A stretch of DNA of 64,000 nt, taken from NCBI GenBank assembly GCA_001580565.1, contig LRBF01000209.1, positions 1 to 64,000 on the forward strand, read 5' to 3'. Each line of letters starts with the position of its first letter. The first letter of the stretch is position 1. Source of the DNA: Caballeronia megalochromosomata (GTDB taxonomy: Bacteria; Pseudomonadota; Gammaproteobacteria; Burkholderiales; Burkholderiaceae). Of this stretch, positions 36,322-45,127 are shown piece after piece. The notes beneath the pieces are model-generated. The model did no database searches and had not been told where the DNA came from. It was given only the letters and a program-made list of their open reading frames with translations. A program made the translations under genes and the position numbers.

Positions 36322-37650
36322 ATGCCCCGCCCCATACATTTAAACCTCTTCGTTCACGGACGCGGCCATCATGAAGCAGGCTGGCGTCATTCCGGCGCGA
36401 CGCGCCAGGCGCTGACCGATATCGACTATTTTCGCGATCTCGCAGTCAGGGCCGAGCAAAGCCTGTTCGATTCCGTATTTCTCGCCGATGCGCTCGCACT
36501 CGGCGATGGCGCGCAATTTGTCGCGTCCGGCGCGCTGGAACCGATCACCACGCTCGCGGCGCTCTCGCAGTCGACTTCGCGCATCGGACTGATTGCGACG
36601 GCATCGACTACCTACACGGAGCCGTTCAATCTCGCGCGTCAGTTCGCGTCGCTGGATCACATCTCGCGCGGGCGTATCGGATGGAACATCGTGACCTCGT
36701 GGGTGGGCGGCGCGGGACCGAACTTCGGCTACGAGCAGCAGATCGAGCATGCCGAACGCTACGAACGCGCGCACGAGTTTCTCGATGTCGTCAAGCAACT
36801 GTGGGATAGCTGGGCCGATGACGCCATCGTCGATGACGCGTCGAGCGGCCGGTTTCTCGATCCGGCGCGCGTGCGCAAGATGGGCTATCGCGGGAGGTTT
36901 CATCGCGTGGCGGGGCCGCTGAATCTGCCGCGCCCGCCGCAGGGGCATCCGGTGCTGGTGCAGGCGGGATCGTCGGCAACGGGCAAGGCGTTCGCCGCGC
37001 GCCACGCCGAGGCAGTCTTCACGGCGCATCTGACGAAGCAATCCGCGATCGACTTCTACGCCGAACTCAAGGCGGGCGCGAGGGCCGTGGGCCGCTCGGA
37101 ACAGGATATCGTGATCCTGCCGGGCATCAGTGCGGCGATCGGTTCGACCGAAGCCGAAGCCAGTGCTCTGCTCGACGAACTCGACTCGATCACCGATGTC
37201 AGCGTAGGACTCGGCCGCCTGTCGAGCCGCTTCGGCGGTTACGATTTCTCGACGTTGCCGCTCGATCAGCCGCTTTCCGTGGATGACTTTCCGGACCCAG
37301 CCACGGTGCAAGCCGCGCAAAGCCGCGCGGCAGTCATCACGCAACTGGTGGCGCGCGAACGTCCGAGCTTGCGCAGCCTGTTGAGGACGCTCGCGGCAGC
37401 GCGCGGGCACTTCACGCTGTCCGGTACGCCCGAGCGGATCGCGGACGTGATCGCCGATTGGACCGAAAGCCGTGCCGCCGATGGCTTCAACGTCATGCCG
37501 CCCGTGCTGCCCGCGCAACTCGAGCACTTCACCGAACACGTCGTGCCGATCCTGCAAAGGCGAGGCCTGTTCCGGCGCGAGTACGAAGCCGACACGCTGC
37601 GTGGTCACTACGGTCTCGCACGTCCCGCCAATCCTTATTTCACGTCCTGA
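36322..37650 (+). CDS. Flavin-dependent monooxygenase, DszA/NtaA/SnaA family (LLM class)
   Basis: The 442-residue protein shows SLFDSVFLADALALG, RIGLIATASTTYTEPFNLAR, DHISRGRIGWNIVTSWVGG, PVLVQAGSSATGKAFAARHA and ADGFNVMPPVLPAQLEHF: a full LLM enzyme. It would use FMNH2 to oxidise a sulfur compound. The stop and the start of the SsuA-like gene overlap (TGATG), so the enzyme and a binding protein are coupled, which implies that the bound ligand is its substrate. It has three paralogues of the same length class in the window. Confidence 0.9.
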   Translation: MPRPIHLNLFVHGRGHHEAGWRHSGATRQALTDIDYFRDLAVRAEQSLFDSVFLADALALGDGAQFVASGALEPITTLAALSQSTSRIGLIATASTTYTEPFNLARQFASLDHISRGRIGWNIVTSWVGGAGPNFGYEQQIEHAERYERAHEFLDVVKQLWDSWADDAIVDDASSGRFLDPARVRKMGYRGRFHRVAGPLNLPRPPQGHPVLVQAGSSATGKAFAARHAEAVFTAHLTKQSAIDFYAELKAGARAVGRSEQDIVILPGISAAIGSTEAEASALLDELDSITDVSVGLGRLSSRFGGYDFSTLPLDQPLSVDDFPDPATVQAAQSRAAVITQLVARERPSLRSLLRTLAAARGHFTLSGTPERIADVIADWTESRAADGFNVMPPVLPAQLEHFTEHVVPILQRRGLFRREYEADTLRGHYGLARPANPYFTS

Positions 37651-38603
37651 TGCCGGTCCGATCCCTGAAGTACCTCATCGCCGCCGGGTGCCTCGCCGCC
37701 GCGTTTGCCGCGCACGCGGACGAGGGCTATCCCGCGCAGATCAACATCGGTATCCAGAAAGGCGACGGCCTGGTCGCGCTGCGTGCATCGGGCAAGCTGG
37801 AGCAGGCGTTCGCGTCGCATCACGTGAAGGTTTCGTGGCACGAGTTCGTGTATGGTGCGCCGCTCGTCGAAGCCATCAATGCGGGCGACGTGGACGTAGG
37901 CACGGTCGGTTCGACGCCGCCGATTATGGCGCAGGCGGGTGCGGCGCCAGCGGTCGTGTACGTGGCCTATGCGCCGAGACTCGTCAAGAGCTATGCGATC
38001 GTCGTGCCGAAGGATTCGCCCGTGAAGGACCTGCGTGATCTCAAGGGCAGGAAAATCGCCTTCGCTAAGGGCTCGCAAGGGCACCTGTTCGTGCTGAAGG
38101 CGATGCAGGACGCACACATGGACCCGTCCTCCGCGCAGTTCACGTACCTGTCCTACGGCGATGCGCGTTCGGCGTTCGAACGCGGCTTCATCGATGCGTG
38201 GGCTGTGCCCGATCCGCGTTACGCGGACACCGAACTGACTACCGGCGCGCGGACGATTCTCACGATCGGGGATCTGTCGGTGCCGCAATACGGCTTCTAT
38301 ATCGCGACGCGCGACTTCGCGCAGAAGTATCCCGCCGCGCTGCGTCTGCTGTTCGATCAGCTTGCACGTCAGACGAACGACAGCCTCGCGCATCCGCGAG
38401 AGACAGCGCGTTTTCTGTCCGCCAATACGGGCGTGCCGCTCGACGTTTGGAGCCGGGCGATCTCGCGCATGGAGTGGGGCGCGAGCTATCCGATCCCCGA
38501 CGACGTGATCAGCGCGCAGCAGGATTCGGCGAATCTGGCTTTCGACACGAAGGTTATTCCGCGCCGCATCGATGTGCGGCAGGCGATGGTGCAGATCAAG
38601 TGA
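37650..38603 (+). CDS. ssuA: Aliphatic sulfonate ABC substrate-binding protein, SsuA-like
   Basis: The 317-residue protein has a signal peptide (LIAAGCLAAAFAAHA) and strong SsuA blocks: INIGIQKGDGLVALRASGKL, VSWHEFVYGAPLVEAINAGD, DVGTVGSTPPIMAQAGAAPA, LKGRKIAFAKGSQGHLFVL, AFERGFIDAWAVPDP. It captures sulfonates for import. No SsuB or SsuC follows; the next gene on this strand is another LLM monooxygenase, so it must use a transporter encoded elsewhere, possibly the one at 10980 to 13778 or 27497 to 29110. Confidence 0.88.
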   Translation: MPVRSLKYLIAAGCLAAAFAAHADEGYPAQINIGIQKGDGLVALRASGKLEQAFASHHVKVSWHEFVYGAPLVEAINAGDVDVGTVGSTPPIMAQAGAAPAVVYVAYAPRLVKSYAIVVPKDSPVKDLRDLKGRKIAFAKGSQGHLFVLKAMQDAHMDPSSAQFTYLSYGDARSAFERGFIDAWAVPDPRYADTELTTGARTILTIGDLSVPQYGFYIATRDFAQKYPAALRLLFDQLARQTNDSLAHPRETARFLSANTGVPLDVWSRAISRMEWGASYPIPDDVISAQQDSANLAFDTKVIPRRIDVRQAMVQIK

Positions 38604-38684
38604 GCATGCGCCTGTGCCGGGGGCGCGTGCCTCGGGCGGAGCTGGCAGTGCGCGCCGGAATCGCGGTATCGGGTGCCGCTTCCA

Positions 38685-38711
38685 TGCATAACACGCACTC
38701 GTCGGTTTAGC
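38685..38711 (+). promoter_or_regulatory. Candidate promoter/operator of the LLM gene at 38805
   Basis: TGCATAAC (38685 to 38692) and GGTTTAGC (38704 to 38711) lie 95 to 120 bases before the ATG. Both resemble the elements before the RidA-like gene, but in the opposite order. ATGCATAC follows at 38724. It may be a regulator site shared by sulfur genes here. Confidence 0.3.
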
Positions 38712-38804
38712 GCTGATGTTCATATGCATACTTGAAATTGTTCTTGGCGTCGTTCATGTCTCTCGCGTCAGAATCGAAAGCTGTCTTCTTTTCCGGAGCT
38801 TTCC

Positions 38805-40142
38805 ATGAGCGGCGATGCCCCGCGCCAATTGCATCTGAACATCAACGCGCTTCACTCGGGATTCGTGCCGTCGGCATGGCGTCTGCCGGATTCGGATCCG
38901 AACGTATTCCTCGACGTGAACCACTATGTGCGATTGGCCAAAGTGGCCGAACGCGCGTGTCTCGATGCGATCTTTCTCGCCGATAGCGCCGCGATTTCCG
39001 ATCAACTCGACATGCGCCCCATCACGGCGCTCGAACCGACGATGCTCCTCACGAGCGTTGCCGCTGCAACCACGCATCTGGGACTGATCGCGACGGCATC
39101 GACGAGTTACAACGAGCCGTACAACATCGCACGCCGCTTCGCAACGCTCGATCTGATTAGCGGCGGACGCGCGGGCTGGAACATCGTCACGACGGCGGAC
39201 TTGCCGTCCGCACGCAACTTCGGTCACGACACGGTGCCCGACCATGCGACCCGCTATGCACGCGCCGACGAGTTTGCGACGCTCGTCAAGACGCTGTGGA
39301 ATAGCTGGGACGACGACGCCTTCGTGGCGCATAAACCGAGCGGCCGTTTCGTCGATCTCGACAAGGTGCATCCGGCCGATCATCGCGGGCGATTTTTCAG
39401 CGTGCATGGCGCGCTGAATCTGCCGCGCTCGGCACAAGGTCATCCGGTACTGGTGCAGGCGGGAGCATCGGGCAATGGACGCGATCTTGCCGCTCGCCAT
39501 GCGGAAGCGGTGTTTTCAGCATCGCAATCGTTCGATGAATCGCGTGCTTACCGCCAAGATCTCAACGCGCGAGCGGCGCGTTACGGGCGCGGCCCGAACG
39601 CAGTGAAAGTGCTCGCGGGGCTGACTACGATCATCGGTTCGACAGAGAGCGATGCGTTGCGGCGCCGGGACGAACTCGTCGATCTGATTCCGGTGCAGTA
39701 CAGCCTGAACCGCATCGCCGGCACGCTCGGCGTTCCCGTCGATTCGCTTTCGCTCGACAAGCGTTTGCCGGAAGAATTGCCGCTGCCCAATGGCGGCAAC
39801 GGCAATCACACGTTCTTCAACGCGACGCTCGCGCAGGCGCGCACGCATGGATATACGGTACGCGAACTCATCCGTGCGCTGGCGGGCGGCGGCGGACATC
39901 GCGTGATCGTCGGCACGCCCGAGCAGATTGCGGATGACATCGAGCACTGGTTTAGGAACGGCGCCGCCGACGGCTTCAACCTGATGCCCGACGTACTGCC
40001 CGATGGTCTCGAAGCCTTCACGGAGGGCGTCGTTCCGATACTTCAGCAGCGCGGCATTTTTCGTCGCGCATACGAGGGCATGACCTTGCGCAACCATCTG
40101 GGGTTGCCGGTGCCGAAGGGCGCGGCACTTGACTCGCATTAG
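38805..40142 (+). CDS. Flavin-dependent monooxygenase, DszA/NtaA/SnaA family (LLM class)
   Basis: The 445-residue enzyme starts MSGDAPRQLHLNINALHSGF and has CLDAIFLADSAAIS, LGLIATASTSYNEPYNIARR, DLISGGRAGWNIVTTADL, PVLVQAGASGNGRDLAARHA and DGFNLMPDVLPDGLEAF. ATG 38805 has GGAGC eight bases upstream. It is a single gene, between SsuA-like and the convergent MetQ-like gene. It is a paralogue of the enzymes at 21484 and 36322. The substrate is unknown. Confidence 0.9.
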   Translation: MSGDAPRQLHLNINALHSGFVPSAWRLPDSDPNVFLDVNHYVRLAKVAERACLDAIFLADSAAISDQLDMRPITALEPTMLLTSVAAATTHLGLIATASTSYNEPYNIARRFATLDLISGGRAGWNIVTTADLPSARNFGHDTVPDHATRYARADEFATLVKTLWNSWDDDAFVAHKPSGRFVDLDKVHPADHRGRFFSVHGALNLPRSAQGHPVLVQAGASGNGRDLAARHAEAVFSASQSFDESRAYRQDLNARAARYGRGPNAVKVLAGLTTIIGSTESDALRRRDELVDLIPVQYSLNRIAGTLGVPVDSLSLDKRLPEELPLPNGGNGNHTFFNATLAQARTHGYTVRELIRALAGGGGHRVIVGTPEQIADDIEHWFRNGAADGFNLMPDVLPDGLEAFTEGVVPILQQRGIFRRAYEGMTLRNHLGLPVPKGAALDSH

Positions 40143-40221
40143 GCGCGTGGTAAGGGCGACGCTCCGGCAACGGGGACAAGGAACTGCTCGGCCGGACGCA
40201 TCGAGTGCGCCCGCGAGTCGG

Positions 40222-41085
40222 TCAAAATGCCGGAATGATCGCGCCTTGATAGCGCGACAGGATGAACTGCCGGACCTCGGGGGACTGATATGCGGCCACG
40301 ATCTGCTGCACCCAGGGCTTCTTCGCGTCCTGTTCGCGCACGGCGATCAGGCACGCGTACACGCCGGAACCGTCCTCACGCAAGATCGTGTCCTTCGCCG
40401 GATTGAGACCGGCCTTGATCGCATAGTCCGCATTGACGGTCGTGGCGTCGAAATCGTCGAGTGTGCGCGGAAGCTGCGCCGCATCGACTTCCTTGAAGCG
40501 GAAGTGCTTCGGGTTGTCGGTGATGTCGAGGGGCGTCGCGTTCACGCCTGTGACAGGATCGATTCCCTGACGCAGTCGGATGCTGCCTTCCTTCTGCAGG
40601 AGCAGGAGAATCCGGCTCTCGTTGGCGGGATCGTTGGGTATGCCGATGGTCGCGCCGTCCGGGAGCTCGGCGAACTTGCGGTAACGCTTCGAATAGAGTC
40701 CGATGGGCCCGATCCACGTGCGGCCGATGCCGACCAGCTTGTAACCGCGCGCGCGAACTTGCGAGGCGAGAAACGGCCGGTGCTGGTAGCTGTTTGCGTC
40801 GAGATCGCCGGCGTCGAGGGCCGCGTCGGGCTGGATATAGTCGTTGAACGACACGATTTTGATGCGCAGACCGTAGTCGCGCTCCGCGACCTTTTTCACC
40901 GCCTCGAAGATTTCCTCGTGAGGTCCACTCGTAACGCCGATCTTGAGCGCGGGCGCTTCGGCATGCGCGGCCGCGCTCATGACCATCGCGAGGAATGCGC
41001 ATAGCAGCACGCGCGGGAGGTGGATGGAGCATCGTTGCACGATGGCAGGGTCCTTGTTCTGAAGTTGGCGACCGGGTCGTTTCAT
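40222..41085 (-). CDS. MetQ-like ABC substrate-binding protein
   Basis: The 287-residue precursor has a long basic leader and a signal peptide (VLLCAFLAMVMSAAAHA). Mature blocks are textbook MetQ: LKIGVTSGPHEEIFEAVKKV, IVSFNDYIQPDAALDAGDLD, ANSYQHRPFLASQVRARGYK and VNADYAIKAGLNPAKDTIL. It should bind methionine or a related thioether/sulfoxide. It is the last gene of the leftward sulfur operon; no MetN or MetI is in the window. The Shine-Dalgarno region before it is duplicated. Confidence 0.9.
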   Translation of the reverse strand: MKRPGRQLQNKDPAIVQRCSIHLPRVLLCAFLAMVMSAAAHAEAPALKIGVTSGPHEEIFEAVKKVAERDYGLRIKIVSFNDYIQPDAALDAGDLDANSYQHRPFLASQVRARGYKLVGIGRTWIGPIGLYSKRYRKFAELPDGATIGIPNDPANESRILLLLQKEGSIRLRQGIDPVTGVNATPLDITDNPKHFRFKEVDAAQLPRTLDDFDATTVNADYAIKAGLNPAKDTILREDGSGVYACLIAVREQDAKKPWVQQIVAAYQSPEVRQFILSRYQGAIIPAF

Positions 41086-41090
41086 GGAGC

Positions 41091-41126
41091 TGGTCCTGTT
41101 CCTGTAACTGGTCCTGTTCCTGTAAC
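41091..41126. repeat. 18-bp tandem duplication covering the ribosome binding site of the metQ-like gene
   Basis: The unit TGGTCCTGTTCCTGTAAC occurs twice without a gap (41091 to 41108 and 41109 to 41126). On the coding strand each copy carries the purine-rich string AGGAACAGGAC, so the Shine-Dalgarno-like sequence is doubled, starting 5 bases before the ATG at 41085. Slippage could vary the copy number and thus the expression. Confidence 0.7.
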
Positions 41127-41176
41127 CAATCCGTTGGCGTGACCTTATCCCGGCCTGCCCGCGGCTTCGGCGCTGA

Positions 41177-42769
41177 TCACGGCAGGATGTAAAGGTCCGC
41201 GAAATTGCCTCTCAGGCCTTCGCCTGTGGATGCATAGTCCTTCACTTTGGTCGATGCGATCGTGATGTTCGGATTGGCTCCGAACTCGATCGACGGAATA
41301 TCGTCGTGCACGATCTGCTGGAACTGCAGGAACAATTGACGGCGCTTGCTTTCGTCGGTTTCGACCGAGGCCGCTTCGAGCAGCCGGTCCACTTCCGGAT
41401 TCGAATAGTGCGCGGCGTTGGAGAACGGAAGGCCGATCTTGAAGTTCTTCGACCAGAAGACCCGCTGGACGCCTACGGTCGGATCGAATACGTTGGAAAG
41501 CGCTTCGAGCGTGATGTCGAACGCGCGATCGGTGTAGGCCTTGACGACATAAGTACCGAAGTCGTAGCTCCGCACTTGCGCGTCGATGCCGATGCGCGCG
41601 AGCGACTGGCGCACGAAATCGGCGGCGCGCGTGTCCTGGAACGGGTTGTAGAGGAGCCGTAGTGTAAAGCGCTTGCCGTCAGGGCCGCGCTTTAAGCCCA
41701 GATTGTCGAGCGTTGCGTTGGCCTGCGCGGGATCGTAGGGAAAGTAGTGGATGTCCGGGTCGTGATAGCGCGAATTCGCAACGCCGATTGCGGCGGCGGA
41801 GACCGTGCCATAGCCGTACCAGACGACGCGGTTGAGGGCGTTGACGTCGATGGCCTGCGAGATGGCACGGCGCACGGCCTTGTCCTTCAGCACGGGCGTG
41901 TCGAGATTGAAGATCAACTGCTGGTGATTGCTGACATAGGGCCAGTTGGTCGTATCGACGTTGAAATTGGGCAGCGTGGAGAAGCGCTTGACGTCGGCGA
42001 GCGGGATCGCCTGGTCGCCGAGATTCGCTGCGCCCGTTTCCAGCGCGGCTGCGCGCGCGGCCGCATCGGGAACGAAGCGCACGATGATCCGGTCGACGTA
42101 GGGCTTTGGCTTGTCCCAGTAGTCCGAGTTGCGCTCCAGCAGAATGTGGTCGCCCCGCACGAACTCCTTGAAGACGAACGGGCCGGTGCCGATCGGCGCG
42201 CTGTTGTGCGGATTCGATACGATGTCCGTGCCCTGATAGACGTGCTTCGGAATGATCGGCGACTCCGAGCCCGACAGGGCAGTCAGCAGGAACGGCGCCG
42301 GCTTCGACAATTCGATCACCACGGTGTAGGGATCGGGCGTCCTTACGTCGCTCACGTTCGCGAAGGTGCTTCGGCCGCGCGGATGGGCCTGCTTCAGCGT
42401 CAGAATGGAATAGGCGACATCATCGGACGTAAAACTCGTGCCGTCATGCCACTTTACGCCGCGACGAAGGGTGAAGCGGTATTGAAGCCCATCCTTGCTG
42501 ACCGACCACGCGGTCGCGAGGAGCGGCTTCGGGTTGAGCTTCTGATCATAGGTGAGCAAGCCTTCAACGACTTTCGGGCCGATCTCCGCGTTGCCGCCTG
42601 CAGTGGTGGTCAGGGGAACGATCGACGAAGGTTCGGGCGTCACGAGCCACGTCAATGTGCCGCCGCTGACCGGCGCGGAGCCGGCCGCGGTTGCGCCCGC
42701 CGAGTGCAGGCCCATGAGACCCGCTATCAAGAGACCGCCGAGGAATCGCTTGCCAACCCCTGTCATCAT
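41177..42769 (-). CDS. Family-5 ABC substrate-binding protein (peptide/oligopeptide type)
   Basis: The 530-residue protein has a signal peptide (FLGGLLIAGLMGLHSAGATA) and a full SBP_bac_5 domain: SGGTLTWLVTPEPSSIVPL, VVEGLLTYDQKLNPKPLLA, LRRGVKWHDGTSFTSDDVAY, IGTGPFVFKEFVRGDHILLE, LRGNFADLYILP at the end. Length and blocks are close to the two other family-5 proteins at 45128 and 49291, so the three are paralogues. No permease is on this strand; it probably uses the permeases encoded divergently at 50902 to 54559. Confidence 0.9.
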   Translation of the reverse strand: MMTGVGKRFLGGLLIAGLMGLHSAGATAAGSAPVSGGTLTWLVTPEPSSIVPLTTTAGGNAEIGPKVVEGLLTYDQKLNPKPLLATAWSVSKDGLQYRFTLRRGVKWHDGTSFTSDDVAYSILTLKQAHPRGRSTFANVSDVRTPDPYTVVIELSKPAPFLLTALSGSESPIIPKHVYQGTDIVSNPHNSAPIGTGPFVFKEFVRGDHILLERNSDYWDKPKPYVDRIIVRFVPDAAARAAALETGAANLGDQAIPLADVKRFSTLPNFNVDTTNWPYVSNHQQLIFNLDTPVLKDKAVRRAISQAIDVNALNRVVWYGYGTVSAAAIGVANSRYHDPDIHYFPYDPAQANATLDNLGLKRGPDGKRFTLRLLYNPFQDTRAADFVRQSLARIGIDAQVRSYDFGTYVVKAYTDRAFDITLEALSNVFDPTVGVQRVFWSKNFKIGLPFSNAAHYSNPEVDRLLEAASVETDESKRRQLFLQFQQIVHDDIPSIEFGANPNITIASTKVKDYASTGEGLRGNFADLYILP

Positions 42770-42859
42770 CTTCAGTACGCCGATTTGTTGTAAGTCTTTC
42801 GGATGGTATCGGGCGGCGCGTCGATCGGAAAACGAGAAATACAGCTTAGCTTGTGCGGA

Positions 42860-44047
42860 TCACGAATCGGCGCGGGTTTTGGCGCGCGGCAGAACACCCA
42901 GCGCGGCACGCCCGGCGTTGGCGCGAATCAGGCCATTGACCGGCGCATGAACGCGCCCGCACTGCACGTCGCGATAATGCCGTTCGAGCGGATTGCGCCG
43001 CGCGAGACCGTGATTGCCTGCCAGGTCGAGCGCGACGTCCACCGCTTCGATCGCGTTAGCGATGACCGCGTGCTTCACAACCGCCGCGAGCGCATCCGGC
43101 GCTTCGCTCGTATCGACGGAGCGGGCGTGCGAGTCGAGCAGCCAGTCGCTCGTGGCGAGCAGCGTCTCGATTCTGCCGATGCCCTCCTGCACTGCGGAGA
43201 CTGTCGCAAGCGGGGCGCCGCCGAGGGCGCTCGGCTTGCGCTCCTTCACGAACGACACGATCCAGTCGCGCGCCGCACGGGCGACCCCGTCGTAGACCGA
43301 GCCGATGAGACTCAGATACCACGCAACGCTATGCGGGTTGCGCTGCAGATCGAGGCTAGCGGGCTGCAGCGCAACGGCGTCGTCGAGTGCCAGGGCGACG
43401 TCGTCGAACAGCACGTCGTGGCTGGCGCTCGCACGCATGCCGATCGGATCCCACGTCTCGACGATGCGCACACCCGGCGCGTCGCGCGGCACGAGAAAAT
43501 GCCCGAGGCGTGGCTCGTCCTCGTCGGTGCGCGCGAGCACGTTGATCCATGCGAGCAGCGGCGCGCCGGTCACATAGACCTTATGGCCGGAGATGCGCCA
43601 GCCGTCGCGCGTGCGGTGCGCGATCGTATCGGGCAATCCGCCGAAAGACGGAGAGCCGAGCGCCGGTTCCACCTGCGCCGCGTTGAGCAGCGCGCGGCCT
43701 TCGACGGAGGCCCGCCGCAGCCGTCGCGCGAGCGCGGGCGGCCAGTCGTCCGAAGCCGTGCGTTCGGCGCGCGTGATGATGGCATGCTGGCAATAGTGCA
43801 TCGACAGAATCAGCGCGACCGACGGATCGCCGCGCGCGATCTCGCTCACGATCGCGCGCGACACGGCCAGTCCGGCGCCGTGTCCGCCTTCGTCGGCCGG
43901 AATGTTGGCGCGCAACAGGCCCGCCCGTTCGAGCGCATCGAACTGCGCGACGGGCGTCGCGCCAGTGCGGTCGTGCTCGGCGGCTCGCGCGGCGAAGGCG
44001 CGTCCGAGTTCGGCTGCGGCCTCGATCAGCGTCCGAGGTGCGTTCAT
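42860..44047 (-). CDS. Acyl-CoA-dehydrogenase-like flavoprotein (DszC/SfnC-type)
   Basis: This 395-residue protein has the dehydrogenase fold: LLRANIPADEGGHGAGLAVS, DGWRISGHKVYVTGAP, WDPIGMRASASHDVLFDDV, and a C-terminal NPLERHYRDVQCGRVHAPVN. In this context a reduced-flavin monooxygenase of the DszC/SfnC kind is more likely than a CoA-ester dehydrogenase. Its ATG overlaps the stop of the aldo/keto reductase gene (ATGA). It belongs to the leftward operon with the DszB-like desulfinase and SfnG-like enzyme. Confidence 0.82.
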   Translation of the reverse strand: MNAPRTLIEAAAELGRAFAARAAEHDRTGATPVAQFDALERAGLLRANIPADEGGHGAGLAVSRAIVSEIARGDPSVALILSMHYCQHAIITRAERTASDDWPPALARRLRRASVEGRALLNAAQVEPALGSPSFGGLPDTIAHRTRDGWRISGHKVYVTGAPLLAWINVLARTDEDEPRLGHFLVPRDAPGVRIVETWDPIGMRASASHDVLFDDVALALDDAVALQPASLDLQRNPHSVAWYLSLIGSVYDGVARAARDWIVSFVKERKPSALGGAPLATVSAVQEGIGRIETLLATSDWLLDSHARSVDTSEAPDALAAVVKHAVIANAIEAVDVALDLAGNHGLARRNPLERHYRDVQCGRVHAPVNGLIRANAGRAALGVLPRAKTRADS

Positions 44048-45099
44048 CGTGTCACCGTATTGTCGTACGCGTCATGCCGCGCGATGCGTCCGAAAAACGG
44101 ATGGCCCGGATCGTTGAATCCCGGCGTCGACGGATGGCCGGTCGCGACAAGCGCATCGACGAAAGCCTCGTCGCGCGCATCGAGCCGGAAGTCTAGCGCG
44201 GGCAGATAGTCCTGCCACTGTGCTTCGGTGCGCGGCCCGGCGATGGTCGATGTCACGTAACGGCTGTTCAGCACCCAAGCGAGCGCGAACTGGCCGGCCG
44301 TGACGCCGCGCGACGCGGCATGCTCGTGCACGCGACGCGCGAGTTCAATCGACTCGGGACGCCATTCGGTCTGTTGCAGGCGACGGTCGTTGCGTCCCGC
44401 GCGCGTGTCGGCGGCGGGCGTCGCGCCCGGCTGATACTTGCCCGTCAGCACGCCGCGCGCGAGCGGGCTATAGGAAATCACGCCGAGACCGTAGCGGTGC
44501 GCGGCTGTGAGTTGCTCGGCCTCGACCTGACGATTGGCGATGTTGTAGAGCGGCTGGCTCGCGACGGGGCGCGGCACGCCGAGCGCGTCTGCGACATGCG
44601 CGAACTCTGCGATCCGCCACGCGCGGTGATTGGACAGCCCGTAATAGCGGATCTTGCCCGCCGCGATCAGATCGCCGAGCGCGCGCACGGTCTCCTCGAC
44701 GGGCGTCGTGTGATCCTCGCGATGCAGATAGACGAGATCGATGTAATCGGTGCGCAGACGCGCGAGGCTCGCGTCGACCGCGCGCCGCACGTGCTTGCGC
44801 GAAGCGCCTGCGGCGTTCACATCCACATCCGCGTGGCCTGATGCGTCACGCAGCGGATTGCCGAACTTGGTCGCGAGCACCCAGCGATCGCGCTGTCTCG
44901 CGATATGGCGTCCGACGACACGCTCGGATTCGCCGCCGTTGTAGACGTCTGCGGTGTCGATCGAGTTGACGCCTTGTTCCGTCGCCTGATCGATGATCCG
45001 GGTTGACGTCGCATCGTCGGTCGCGCCGCCGAACATCATCGTGCCGAGCGTTAGAGTAGAGAGTTTCAGGCCGCTTTGGCCAAGCTGGCGATATTCCAT
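44044..45099 (-). CDS. Aldo/keto reductase
   Basis: From ATG 45099 the product has 351 residues and the AKR tetrad in place: NSIDTADVYNGGESE (Asp, Tyr), VLATKFGNPLRD (Lys), DLVYLHREDHTTPVE (His). It begins MEYRQLGQSGLKLSTLTLGT, as in AKR families reducing aldehydes with NADPH. It should act on a carbonyl product of desulfonation, which would fit its place between a binding protein and a DszC-like gene. The ATG 45147 upstream gives an implausible leader. Confidence 0.9.
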   Translation of the reverse strand: MEYRQLGQSGLKLSTLTLGTMMFGGATDDATSTRIIDQATEQGVNSIDTADVYNGGESERVVGRHIARQRDRWVLATKFGNPLRDASGHADVDVNAAGASRKHVRRAVDASLARLRTDYIDLVYLHREDHTTPVEETVRALGDLIAAGKIRYYGLSNHRAWRIAEFAHVADALGVPRPVASQPLYNIANRQVEAEQLTAAHRYGLGVISYSPLARGVLTGKYQPGATPAADTRAGRNDRRLQQTEWRPESIELARRVHEHAASRGVTAGQFALAWVLNSRYVTSTIAGPRTEAQWQDYLPALDFRLDARDEAFVDALVATGHPSTPGFNDPGHPFFGRIARHDAYDNTVTR

Positions 45100-45127
45100 G
45101 TCGTTCGTGTCGTTGAAAATGAATGTG

